Source: JBFIHZ01 sp041601535 (lineage in GTDB: Bacteria > Pseudomonadota > Gammaproteobacteria > Xanthomonadales > SZUA-36). Taken from it: 12,923 nucleotides of DNA. This document shows, piece by piece, positions 1 through 6,340 of the stretch. Position numbers and translations under genes: made by a program. The first letter of the stretch is position 1. The number at the start of each line of letters is the position of its first letter. The notes beneath the pieces were generated by a model, which was given only the letters and a program-made list of their open reading frames with translations, was not told where the DNA came from and did not search any database. The stretch spans positions 1 to 12,923 of the forward strand of contig JBFIHZ010000081.1 of assembly GCA_041601535.1 (NCBI GenBank), given 5' to 3'.

Positions 1-150
1 CAGGTTGATCGAGTCTATAACAAGGCTCTTGAACTCGGTGGCACCGACGAAGGACCACCCGGATTACGCGCCGAAGGGGGCGACGGCTTCTATGCAGCTT
101 ACTTCCGTGACCTCGATGGCAACAAACTGGATGTCTTCAGCTATGGCTGA
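1..150 (+). CDS. VOC/glyoxalase-fold protein, C-terminal part only
   Basis: The reading frame is open from base 1 and ends at TGA 148-150, giving the last 49 residues of a protein whose start lies outside the window. The end carries the pattern that closes a vicinal oxygen chelate (VOC) domain: a helix ending in LGG, then YAAYFRDLDGNKLDVF. In glyoxalase I and bleomycin-resistance-like proteins this DPDGN-type turn precedes the last strand, which usually carries a metal-ligand Glu. Here that strand reads KLDVF, so Asp sits where Glu is more common. The family is clear from this tail; substrate and length cannot be judged. It ends 151 bp before the methyltransferase gene. Confidence 0.8.
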   Translation, partial: QVDRVYNKALELGGTDEGPPGLRAEGGDGFYAAYFRDLDGNKLDVFSYG

Positions 151-301
151 ATGAGTGTAACGATTCACCTGGCGCAAAACGCCGCACCCGGGTTGTTCAG
201 TGGCAATTTCACAACTGGCGTCTAAAATTCAGATCAAGCGGATGGTCCGCTGCACGACGCGCCGCAGTTCCGGAGTGTAAGCCGGCGCAGGAGGCCTGGG
301 T

Positions 302-1135
302 ATGAAGATCAATGCATCGCAGAATGAGATAACCGCGGCCAAGGCCTATGAGGCCCTGCACGTTCCCGCGCTGTTTCAGCAATTTTCCCCGTGGGTGATT
401 TCAGCCGCCAGGGTCCAGCCGGGTCAGCGCGTGCTGGATGTCGCCTGCGGCACGGGTGTATTGGCGCGTCAGGTGGCCACGCGGGTGGGAAATGATGGTT
501 TCGTGGCCGGCCTGGACGCAACCCCCGGTATGCTGGCCGTGGCTCAGCAATTGGCCCCTTCGATTGACTGGAGGCAGGGTTTGGCTGAGTCCCTGCCCTA
601 TGAAGACCACTCTTTTGATGTCGTGGTCAGCCAGTTCGGATTGATGTTTTTCCAGGATCGCACGGCAGCCATCAAGGAGATGCTGCGCGTTCTGGTTGCC
701 GGCGGACGACTGGCCGTCGCCGTTTGGGAATCGCTGGAACGCTCTGCGGCTTACCCGGATGTCGTGGAGCTACTTGACCGCCTGGCGGGGCAAGCTGCGG
801 CGGATGCGTTACGGGCGCCGTTTGTGCTGGGTGACCGGGAAGAATTAAGCAGGCTCTTTTCCGATGCGGGGGCAGACTCTGTCGAGGTGACCACGCAGTG
901 TGGAATCGCGCGTTTCCCAAACATCAGAACAATGGTCGAGGCCGATCTCAGAGGATGGTTACCGGTAATGGGGGTCAATCTCACCGAAAGCCACATCGAA
1001 ACCATTCTGCATGAAGCCGAGCAGGTCCTGGCCCCCTTTGTGACGGCAAAGGGAACGGTTGAGTTTGAGGCTCCGGCGCACATAATCACCGGCCGCAAGC
1101 CATCATCGGATGGGCAGCCCGGCCGGGTGGGTTGA
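302..1135 (+). CDS. Class I SAM-dependent methyltransferase (Methyltransf_11/25 type)
   Basis: A 277-residue soluble protein, predicted to transfer a methyl group from S-adenosylmethionine to an unknown acceptor. The Rossmann-like SAM site is well preserved: motif I VLDVACGTG at residues 44-52, the acidic residue closing strand 2 (D72 in GLDATPGML), motif II around FDVVVSQFGLMFF (105-117), and motif III with LRVLVAGGRLAVAVW (128-142). This layout matches UbiE/BioC-like small-molecule methyltransferases, but the C-terminal 80 residues give no substrate clue. The start is ATG 302 with the strong ribosome site AGGAGG near 289-294. It is followed by a 165 bp spacer holding an attC-like palindrome, so it may be a captured gene. 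Confident of family, not of substrate. Confidence 0.9.
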   Translation: MKINASQNEITAAKAYEALHVPALFQQFSPWVISAARVQPGQRVLDVACGTGVLARQVATRVGNDGFVAGLDATPGMLAVAQQLAPSIDWRQGLAESLPYEDHSFDVVVSQFGLMFFQDRTAAIKEMLRVLVAGGRLAVAVWESLERSAAYPDVVELLDRLAGQAAADALRAPFVLGDREELSRLFSDAGADSVEVTTQCGIARFPNIRTMVEADLRGWLPVMGVNLTESHIETILHEAEQVLAPFVTAKGTVEFEAPAHIITGRKPSSDGQPGRVG

Positions 1136-1157
1136 TTCCGCAATACCATGGTCCGGC

Positions 1158-1201
1158 GTACAACGCGGCGTTTGAGGCTGGCACCCAACCTCGCGTTAAA
1201 T
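1158..1201 (+). repeat. attC-like imperfect palindrome (possible orphan integron recombination site)
   Basis: Four short boxes occur in the order expected of an integron attC site. GTACAAC (1158-1164) is followed after 5 bp by GTTTGAG (1170-1176), then a 6 bp centre, then ACCCAAC (1183-1189), and after 5 bp GTTAAAT (1195-1201). The last two fit RYYYAAC and GTTRRRY exactly; the first misses RYYYAAC at one base. The outer arms pair perfectly as AACGCG (1162-1167) with CGCGTT (1192-1197). The site is only 44 bp, shorter than the attC sites I know of, and no integrase gene or second copy is visible. An alternative stem, TGGCAC (1179-1184) with GTGCCA (1208-1213), overlaps it. Confidence 0.4.
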
Positions 1202-1300
1202 CCCGCCGTGCCAGGACGCGACGTTTGCTTCGAGTACTGGAGTATTTCAGCAAGCCCTGTACTATTGATCGACAATTCATTCCCGGCGGAGGGGTACACA

Positions 1301-1882
1301 ATGTCACAGAATCGGTTACCGAGAATTGCTCATGTTGTCTATCGGACCTATAAATTCAAGGAAATGCTGGCCTGGTACCAAGAGATGTTTCAGGCCAGGG
1401 TGCAACATCAGAATCCGGTAATGGCATTCCTTACGTATGATGACGAGCACCACCGCTTTGGATTGATCGATCTGGGCGCCATTCAGCCGAACGTGGACGA
1501 ACCGGAGCATCGTGGCCTGGTCGGAGTTGAGCATATCGCCTACACCTACACTTCACTGGAGCACTTGTTCGAAAACTACACGCACTTAAAGTCCAGGGGT
1601 ATCCTGCCTTACTGGTGCATCCATCACGGCCTGACCGTGTCGATGTATTACGCTGACCCCGACGGCAACCAGCACGAGTGCCAGGTCGATTGCTTTGAGT
1701 CCACCAAGGAAAGCAACGCTTACATCACCAGTCCGGATTTTGCCGTCAACCCGGTCGGAGTGGAATTTGATCCGGAAGATTGGCTCAGCCAGGTTCGCGC
1801 GGGAGCGTCGTTGACTGATTTCCTGGTGCGCAGGGTACACGAGCCCGTTTCGCCGATTCGCGGGGCCTTGAGTGCGGGTTAA
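1301..1882 (+). CDS. VOC-family protein, extradiol (catechol/biphenyl-diol) dioxygenase-like
   Basis: A 193-residue protein of a single-domain VOC type often labelled biphenyl-2,3-diol 1,2-dioxygenase-like. Candidate metal ligands sit where the family puts them: H11 (RIAHVVYRT), H78 (GVEHIAYTY) and E126 in DPDGNQHECQVD (119-130). Y117 in the YYADPDGN turn is also typical. A tail of about 60 residues follows the domain and contains NPVGVEFDPED, a pattern I associate with this subgroup. I chose ATG 1301 because GGCGGAGGGG lies just upstream and the homologous region begins there. The frame stays open up to 1148, but that extension is basic, lacks family features and runs through the palindrome at 1158-1201. 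Ring-cleavage activity is not shown; no other aromatic-degradation gene is in the window. Confidence 0.85.
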   Translation: MSQNRLPRIAHVVYRTYKFKEMLAWYQEMFQARVQHQNPVMAFLTYDDEHHRFGLIDLGAIQPNVDEPEHRGLVGVEHIAYTYTSLEHLFENYTHLKSRGILPYWCIHHGLTVSMYYADPDGNQHECQVDCFESTKESNAYITSPDFAVNPVGVEFDPEDWLSQVRAGASLTDFLVRRVHEPVSPIRGALSAG

Positions 1883-1901
1883 CCGCCCTGCACGCCCTAC
1901 C

Positions 1902-1988
1902 CCGTTTTCAGGGCCTGGTTGAGGTGTTTTATGCATAACGACATGCGATATTCTTATCCACCAGTCGTCAAACCGTAAGGAGAAATGT
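1902..1988 (+). promoter_or_regulatory. Leader of the 34-codon gene, with Shine-Dalgarno
   Basis: Between the VOC gene and the small lysine-rich gene lies an AT-richer stretch. It holds TAAGGAG at 1976-1982, six bases before ATG 1989, which is near-ideal spacing and decides that start over the out-of-frame ATG at 1985. Upstream, GCAT and ATGC flank AACGAC (1933-1946) as a small inverted repeat, and TATTCT (1949-1954) is a possible but unconvincing -10 element. The ribosome site is firm; the promoter is only a suggestion. Confidence 0.5.
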
Positions 1989-2093
1989 ATGGCCAAAGGT
2001 CGGGATGCCCAAAAGGAAAGCAAAAAGAAATCTGAAAAGACGTTGCGAGAAAAGCGCGCGGAGAAGAAGGAGAAGAAAGCCAATAAAAAGTAA
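1989..2093 (+). CDS. 34-aa lysine-rich small basic protein
   Basis: A very short gene running from ATG 1989 to TAA 2091-2093. Of 34 residues, 13 are Lys and 3 Arg against 5 Glu and 1 Asp, with almost no hydrophobic residue (M1, L19). It starts MAKGRDAQKESKKK and continues as repeated K/E clusters, so it should be a soluble, disordered or single-helix peptide. A nucleic-acid or ribosome contact is possible, but that is inference from charge alone. The evidence that it is a gene is the near-consensus AAGGAG six bases before ATG and the way the biased composition starts and stops with the frame. The start resembles short basic proteins I have seen annotated as hypothetical in other proteobacteria, but I cannot confirm a family. 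The next gene, 297 bp on, is unrelated. Confidence 0.7.
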   Translation: MAKGRDAQKESKKKSEKTLREKRAEKKEKKANKK

Positions 2094-2390
2094 TCATGCT
2101 TTTGCCAGTAAACAGAGAACCTGTTTTCGAGTTCCCCGCGCAGCAGGAAGTGCGCCACGGCCTTGCCGCACCCGGGCTGTCTGGAGCCCGGCGGTAAGCT
2201 ACGGTTTCCTGACACAGCGCTGCAGCGACACACAGCAGCAGTGACATCCTCCAAGCCGCTCATCCGTTATACTCCCCAGAGCGGGCATGGATGCATGGTC
2301 CAGGGAGTTTTCCGTCAAAAACCCAACGCAGTCGTCGCGAGGCTGATATCCCAACCTGCACTTCAGGTTTGTGTGGATGGAGCACGAATT
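2094..2390 (+). other. Intergenic region with hairpins and a possible promoter
   Basis: No gene is supported in these 297 bases. After the small gene, AAACAG (2110-2115) and CTGTTT (2121-2126) form a 6 bp stem with a 5-base loop and a short T run, at best a weak terminator. CCGGGCT (2172-2178) pairs perfectly with AGCCCGG (2185-2191) around GTCTGG, but no T run follows. TATACT at 2268-2273 is a fair -10 element for the gene starting at 2391; I find no convincing -35 at 16-18 bp. A 19-codon frame from ATG 2290 is not supported. Confidence 0.4.
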
Positions 2391-2903
2391 GTGGATTCGA
2401 CAAAACTGAATGACTGGATACAGGCAGTAGGCCTTTTCGCGCTGGTTGCTTCACTGATTTTTGTTGGTATCGAGGTCAGGCAAAACTCGGTTGCTACCCG
2501 TTCGGCGACCAATGCCGCGGTGAAGGATGCCTTTCGGGAACTGAACCTGGTCATTGCATCCAGTCCGGAGCTGGCACGCGCATTGGCCGTCAACGCAGAC
2601 CACCCCAACGAAGCACCACCCGAGGACCGGGTGCAAATGCTTGCAATGTGGCGTGCGCTTTTTCACACATGGTCGAACGTGCACCGTCAGCATCTCAACG
2701 GCACCCTGGACCCGGTTCTGTACGATGCGGTAGTCCAGGAAATTTCCATGTACGCTGCCAACGCTCGCGGCACCGAGACCGTAGATGATGCTGTACGGCG
2801 GTCCCGACAGATGCGCTGGGCATGGGAAAGTGAGCGCTTTATATTCAACCTGGATTTCCAAAGGTTTGTCGACGGGATTTTGCACATTAAAAGGCCGGTC
2901 TGA
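2391..2903 (+). CDS. Membrane-anchored protein of unknown function, 170 aa
   Basis: I do not recognise a named family. One hydrophobic helix lies near the N terminus, roughly residues 9-27 (AVGLFALVASLIFVGIE), preceded by a short polar segment. The remaining 140 residues are soluble and look mainly helical, rich in Ala, Arg, Glu and Trp. The layout of a short start, one transmembrane helix ending in GIEVRQN and a helical domain recurs in hypothetical proteins of marine proteobacteria; this is recollection, not a search result. I chose GTG 2391 because GGAG at 2379-2382 is spaced 8 bases before it and it puts the helix at the N terminus. The frame is open back to 2163, but that extension is not protein-like. 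It stands alone between large spacers. Confidence 0.7.
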   Translation: MDSTKLNDWIQAVGLFALVASLIFVGIEVRQNSVATRSATNAAVKDAFRELNLVIASSPELARALAVNADHPNEAPPEDRVQMLAMWRALFHTWSNVHRQHLNGTLDPVLYDAVVQEISMYAANARGTETVDDAVRRSRQMRWAWESERFIFNLDFQRFVDGILHIKRPV

Positions 2904-3109
2904 TTGGCAGCGAGGTTGACGGCTGCTGGGCGAAAACAGGCCGTATTGGAAAATTACAACAGGCTGCCCAGCAGGGCGCTCGAGCTGACCTTGCGCCGCT
3001 GCGCAGCGCTGCGGCAACAAATCCCGATGGTATCTCTACTTATGCACACAGGCGTACTTAAAATGGGTCAAAACGCATCCCTGACAAAACATTTCCGATC
3101 GGAACGCAC
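2904..3109 (+). other. Leader region of the RRM gene, with palindrome
   Basis: This 206 bp spacer holds a perfect 12 bp palindrome, CGCTGCGCAGCG (2997-3008), inside a GC-rich stretch able to fold strongly. It then becomes AT-rich, with TTAAAA near 3058-3063 as a possible -10 element. Only a weak GGAA precedes ATG 3110. A TTG-initiated frame of 69 codons spans the whole spacer but has no ribosome site and is not supported. Confidence 0.35.
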
Positions 3110-3358
3110 ATGAAATTATTAGTCCGCAATCTGGACCGACAAACCACGGAAAAAGAGCTGCGCAATTTGTTTGAGGAATTCGGGGCAGTTCAGTCCTGCA
3201 ATCTGGTAATCGACCGGGAAACTGGCGTTTCCAAAGGATTTGGTTTCGTTGAGATGCCAAAGGCCGGTGAAGCAAAGGCGGCGATCAAAAACCTGAATAA
3301 CAAAGACGTGGGCAGCAAAAAAATTCGTGTCAAGAAGGCTGAAGACAAAAAAGCATAA
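3110..3358 (+). CDS. RRM-domain RNA-binding protein
   Basis: An 82-residue protein that is essentially one RNA recognition motif, expected to bind single-stranded RNA in the cytoplasm. RNP2 is LLVRNL at residues 3-8 and RNP1 is KGFGFVEM at 42-49, with the aromatic pair F44 and F46 that stacks on bases. The fold order fits beta-alpha-beta-beta-alpha-beta, ending at KKIRV, followed by a short lysine-rich tail (KKAEDKKA). Bacterial single-RRM proteins of this size are known from cyanobacteria, where some are cold-induced, and from many proteobacteria; their RNA targets are mostly unknown. The start ATG 3110 places RNP2 correctly but has only a poor Shine-Dalgarno, so translation may depend on leader structure. 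It is monocistronic as far as visible, with 379 bp of non-coding sequence downstream. Confidence 0.93.
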   Translation: MKLLVRNLDRQTTEKELRNLFEEFGAVQSCNLVIDRETGVSKGFGFVEMPKAGEAKAAIKNLNNKDVGSKKIRVKKAEDKKA

Positions 3359-3737
3359 CCAAGTCCTTACAACGCCTTCAGGCCTGCAATCTTTAACGCA
3401 GCCGGGTAGCGCACGATCAAATAACCCAATGCCGTGCATGAATTCAGCGCAGACTGTGTAAACGCATGACAAGGCATTGAGGCACGTTTACCGCGCACCT
3501 GCGGACCAGCGCTGGTTGCTGGCACTTAAGTCGCCTGGTAGCGCTGAACACCACAACTGACGGAGCACCGATGGTGGCAAGCGTGCCCGCAGGGCGGCTC
3601 AGACCTTTACCTGGCACGGCCGTTTGATTCATTTCCCATTTTTGCTACCGTAAAAGCGGGCACCGGTTAAGTTGCCCCTGGCTAGGCCACATGAAGGAAC
3701 AGGAACGACAGACAAGCAGGCAAAAGGGAGACAGGCA
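3359..3737 (+). other. Non-coding spacer with palindromes
   Basis: No gene is supported in these 379 bases on either strand. ACCAGCGCTGGT (3505-3516) is a perfect 12 bp palindrome, and AGCGCTG recurs at 3540-3546, so the two copies can also pair across about 25 bases. No T run follows the RRM stop codon, so I see no intrinsic terminator there. The last 120 bases hold a possible promoter for the downstream membrane gene, listed separately. Confidence 0.5.
3624..3651 (+). promoter_or_regulatory. Possible sigma-70-type promoter of the DUF2165 gene
   Basis: TTGATT (3624-3629) is followed after 16 bases by TACCGT (3646-3651) with an extended-minus-10 TG one base upstream (TGC at 3643-3645). The -35 is good and the -10 is poor apart from the TG extension. 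It lies 87 bases before the chosen start codon at 3738. Confidence 0.3.
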
Positions 3738-4226
3738 ATGGCAATTCGAGTACTAAAAATCATTTTGGTTGTTTTCATCGGGTTGCAGGGATGGCTCTAC
3801 GTCGCTGGCAACCTGGCCAATTGGAACTCCGGATTCGAAGCCATTACGTATGTGCTTGGAATGGAAGGGCACGAGGTTTACAGCAATCATATTTTTCCAC
3901 CCATCACCAGCCCCGCGCTGGTGACGACGGTGTTCCTTGCCATTATTTTCGGTGAATTTCTGGTGGGAGCCCTGTCGCTGAAAGGCGCCTGGGACCTCTG
4001 GCGCGTGCGCAATGGAACTGCCGACGAGTTCAATTTGGCCAAAACATACGCAGTACTCGGCGCTGGCACCGCGCTGGTGGTCTGGTTTGGCGGCTTCGTT
4101 GTCATTGGCGGCGCCCTGTTCCAGATGTGGCAAACACAGCTTGGCACCGGTTCATTCAATGGCGCTTTTATTTATGGGGCGATCAGCGGCATTGTGCTGC
4201 TGTTTGTAAACAATCCCGACTCGTAG
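3738..4226 (+). CDS. DUF2165-family small integral membrane protein
   Basis: A 162-residue inner-membrane protein with four predicted helices, roughly residues 5-25, 57-80, 102-126 and 140-158. The features that recall DUF2165 (COG5472, predicted small integral membrane protein) are the ITSPAL segment at the start of helix 2, GAWDLWRVRNG (83-93) in the loop after it, and FVVIGGALFQMWQ (120-132) at the end of helix 3. The family's function is unknown. I chose ATG 3738 because GGGAG at 3726-3730 is 7 bases upstream and the protein then begins directly with helix 1; the open frame back to 3672 adds 22 polar residues with no ribosome site. A second small orphan membrane gene follows after 115 bp, possibly on the same transcript. 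Confidence 0.85.
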   Translation: MAIRVLKIILVVFIGLQGWLYVAGNLANWNSGFEAITYVLGMEGHEVYSNHIFPPITSPALVTTVFLAIIFGEFLVGALSLKGAWDLWRVRNGTADEFNLAKTYAVLGAGTALVVWFGGFVVIGGALFQMWQTQLGTGSFNGAFIYGAISGIVLLFVNNPDS

Positions 4227-4341
4227 TGGAGCGCGGGTTCGAAGCCAGGCTTGAAGATACGCCGGCAAACCTCCAATGCAGACGTTAGCTCAAGTCGCCA
4301 GGCACATGGTCTAAACTGCTCGACAACGAGAGGTGAACATT

Positions 4342-4590
4342 ATGATTACCATGGCACAATTAACCGAACTGTTTGGCTGGGCTGCAGTACTCAATATTGC
4401 CTATCTTTTGCTGGCAACTTTTACGGTTATGTTCATGAAAGGAACGCTAGCTTCGATTCACAGCAAGATGTTTGATGTAGACAAAATTGAATTAAGCACC
4501 AGGTATTTCGATTTTCTGAGCAATTACAAAATAGCCACACTGGTGTTTACTGTTGCGCCATACCTTGCTTTGAAAATCATGGGCCAGTAA
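4342..4590 (+). CDS. DUF6868-family small membrane protein
   Basis: An 82-residue membrane protein with two predicted helices, about residues 10-33 and 58-80, joined by a loop with mixed charge (HSKMFDVDKIELSTRYF). The QLTELFGW start, the Phe/Tyr-rich loop and the closing VAPYLALKIM match what I recall of DUF6868, an uncharacterised family of about 80 residues common in marine bacteria. ATG 4342 is chosen because GAGAGG (4328-4333) lies 8 bases upstream; GTG 4333 would overlap that site, and ATG 4351 is spaced too far. No function is known. It sits 115 bp behind the DUF2165 gene; the shared class of small membrane protein is the only hint of a link. Confidence 0.85.
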   Translation: MITMAQLTELFGWAAVLNIAYLLLATFTVMFMKGTLASIHSKMFDVDKIELSTRYFDFLSNYKIATLVFTVAPYLALKIMGQ

Positions 4591-4727
4591 ACACTTAACA
4601 AACAGATCCCGAGTTGCGCCGGTTACCAGGACAGATATGGCCTCCACAGCTGAAGCCACCGGTAGACCGAGTCAAGAATGAATGTCTGGCCAATGCAATT
4701 TTAATGTGAAGCTAACGCGGAGCATTT
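4591..4727 (+). other. Spacer before the GNAT gene
   Basis: This 137 bp stretch has no gene and no intrinsic terminator. CGCCGGTTACC and GCCACCGGTAGACC contain matching ACCGGT/CCGGT cores but do not make a clear stem. GCGGAG near 4717-4722 serves as ribosome site for ATG 4728. Confidence 0.35.
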
Positions 4728-5312
4728 ATGAACCCACTGCCTGTCATTACCGCCGGGCCCCGTGACGAAGAACACGTCATGGCTACCATCGTTCTGGCTT
4801 TCGGCAACGACCCGCCTGCCCGTTGGATGTTTCCACAACCACAGCAGTACCTGGCGAACTTTCCACTGTTTGCCCGGGCCTTTGGAGGCGCTGCGCTGAG
4901 TCAGCGAACAGCCTACTGCATTGACATGTTTGCCGGTGTGGCGCTGTGGCTTCCGCCCGATGCTGAACCGGACGAAGCTGCACTGACAGCCCTGCTTGAG
5001 CGTGCGGTCAGCGCCAACAAACTGCCACATGTCTTTACCATCCTGGAGAAGTTGGGCAAGTACCATCCTGCCGAACCGCATTGGTATTTACCAATGACCG
5101 GCGTTGATCCGGCCAGGCAACGAAACGGGTACGGCTCCAGGTTGCTGGCCCATGCGCTGCAGCGCATCGACCAGGATCACCTGCCAGCCTATCTGGAATC
5201 CACGAATCCGGCGAATATTCCGTTATACCAAAAGCATGGCTTCGAACTTATGGATACTGTCAGCGTTTCTGATGCACCGCCAATGTTTCCGATGTTACGC
5301 CAGGCGCGGTGA
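4728..5312 (+). CDS. GNAT-family N-acetyltransferase
   Basis: A 194-residue soluble acetyltransferase expected to move an acetyl group from acetyl-CoA to an amine of unknown identity. The acetyl-CoA pyrophosphate loop is clear: after strand 4 (WYLPMTGVDP, 119-128) comes Q131-R-N-G134-Y-G136, the Q/RxxGxG signature, then helix SRLLAHAL. The C-terminal motif B, AYLESTNPANIPLYQKHGF (154-172), has the usual Asn-Pro and the Tyr (Y167) that often acts as general acid. The N-terminal half with WMFPQP and LWLPP resembles GNATs found beside other small metabolic genes, but substrate cannot be read. The start ATG 4728 has GCGGAG upstream. The gene stands alone, 178 bp before the CPBP gene. Confidence 0.92.
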   Translation: MNPLPVITAGPRDEEHVMATIVLAFGNDPPARWMFPQPQQYLANFPLFARAFGGAALSQRTAYCIDMFAGVALWLPPDAEPDEAALTALLERAVSANKLPHVFTILEKLGKYHPAEPHWYLPMTGVDPARQRNGYGSRLLAHALQRIDQDHLPAYLESTNPANIPLYQKHGFELMDTVSVSDAPPMFPMLRQAR

Positions 5313-5340
5313 TGTTCAGGCGATTAACGGCCGTAGCTAT

Positions 5341-5373
5341 CCTGCCGCAGGAAACGGCAGGCTGCGGGGCAGC
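5341..5373 (+). repeat. Two abutting hairpins downstream of the GNAT gene
   Basis: CCTGCCG (5341-5347) pairs perfectly with CGGCAGG (5355-5361) around a 7-base loop. Immediately after, GCTGC (5361-5365) pairs with GCAGC (5369-5373) around GGG, the two stems sharing one G. No T run follows, so this is not a classical intrinsic terminator. It could protect the 3' end of the GNAT mRNA or act as a REP-like element. Confidence 0.45.
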
Positions 5374-5490
5374 CAACCCGGTCAGGGCTGAAGCATTGAG
5401 TGGGCCCATTACCTGAACAAAGCATACAAAAACACGTCACCGCAGGGCATAATTCAGACCCTGTTTTATCCTGTGCGAGTTTGACACGAC

Positions 5491-6261
5491 ATGGCTCATC
5501 GCAAACCAAACCCGTATACATCAGGCCTGGTTGCGGTACTGATACTTGCCATTGCCTTGTCCATACGGGACATCGCCGAGGCGGTTGGCCTGCCCATCAG
5601 CGCCCTGCCCTTCGCTTACGGCGGCTCCATCCTCGATAACCTGCTGAGCGTCTTGCTGGTGGCGCTGGCGGCCTGGATGTTGGCCAGTGGTACAGGCAAG
5701 CCCCTGAAAACCTTGTTGGGCCTTGACTGGAACGGCTTCAGGGCACCTGCGCTGGTGTTGCTGGCAACCCTGCCGTGCTGGGTCGGACTGGCGATGCTGG
5801 GTGGCTTGGCCCCGTCGTTCGACCTGCTCGACCTGCTGCTGTTGTCCCTGCTGTTTCCTCTGGCCGAGGAAATCACCTACCGGGGCTTTGGATTTGTGTT
5901 CCTGCGCCAGTCGCTGAAATGGAAGCTCATCCCTGCCGTGCTGGTCCAGGCGGTAATATTTGGCGCGGTTCACTGGCAGGGCGCCGGCGGTGGCGGCGGC
6001 ATAGCCTTGCAGATTTTCCTGATCACCTTTGCGGGCGGCTTACTGTTTGCGATTCTGGACGCCCAGGGGGGCTATTCCATCTGGAACGGCTGGGTGTTTC
6101 ACGTCTCGCTGAACGCTGCATGGACGGTGTTCGCGGTTTCTGACTCCGCCGCCACCGGCTGGCAGGGCAATCTTCTGCGCCTGGTCAGCGCGGTAGCCGC
6201 GGTGCTGTTACTGTACTGCTTCACCCGGCCGCGGGGCGAGCGATCAGTACCACTGACCTGA
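5491..6261 (+). CDS. CPBP-family intramembrane metalloprotease
   Basis: A 256-residue polytopic membrane protein of the CPBP (CAAX protease and bacteriocin-processing, Rce1-like, former Abi) family. The three catalytic motifs are intact: EEITYRG with E126, E127 and R131; FGAVHW with H161; and HVSLNAAW with H204 and N208. These residues form the glutamate/histidine site that activates water inside the membrane. About seven hydrophobic segments are visible, and a glycine-rich turn (GAGGGGG, 164-170) follows motif 2. Bacterial members act in bacteriocin self-immunity, peptide processing or unknown tasks; no bacteriocin gene is nearby, so the substrate is open. ATG 5491 lacks an evident Shine-Dalgarno, but the N terminus fits the family. 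The MBL-fold gene follows after 79 bp. Confidence 0.92.
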   Translation: MAHRKPNPYTSGLVAVLILAIALSIRDIAEAVGLPISALPFAYGGSILDNLLSVLLVALAAWMLASGTGKPLKTLLGLDWNGFRAPALVLLATLPCWVGLAMLGGLAPSFDLLDLLLLSLLFPLAEEITYRGFGFVFLRQSLKWKLIPAVLVQAVIFGAVHWQGAGGGGGIALQIFLITFAGGLLFAILDAQGGYSIWNGWVFHVSLNAAWTVFAVSDSAATGWQGNLLRLVSAVAAVLLLYCFTRPRGERSVPLT

Positions 6262-6340
6262 CGAAAGCGCTCAGCACCCGTAGGCCTGCATCATTGCTGT
6301 CGGCAATTTCACCTCTACCAATAGCCCCAGGAGTTCATTC

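Noticed and set aside
751..1299. 182-codon minus-strand frame
   Set aside because: It covers the 3' half of the methyltransferase gene and the attC-like site, with low-complexity Ser/Arg-rich sequence and no motif.
1148..1300. N-terminal extension of the VOC gene to ATG 1148
   Set aside because: It adds 51 basic residues unlike any VOC start, runs through the palindrome at 1158-1201, and has no better ribosome site than ATG 1301.
1586..2263. 225-codon minus-strand frame
   Set aside because: It runs antisense across the VOC gene, the small lysine-rich gene and a spacer, with no family features and no ribosome site.
2451..3020. 189-codon minus-strand frame
   Set aside because: It is antisense to the anchored protein gene, whose hydrophobic helix and Shine-Dalgarno are far more convincing.
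2904..3113. 69-codon TTG-initiated frame before the RRM gene
   Set aside because: It has no ribosome site and no protein-like pattern, and it crosses a perfect palindrome.
4260..4300. Second attC-like site around GACGTTAGCTC after the DUF2165 gene
   Set aside because: Only one possible box (GTTAGCT) is near consensus; no matching left arm with AAC is present.
5491..6261. CPBP gene as part of a bacteriocin or abortive-infection locus
   Set aside because: No bacteriocin precursor, transporter or toxin gene lies on either side; flanks are a GNAT and an MBL-fold gene.
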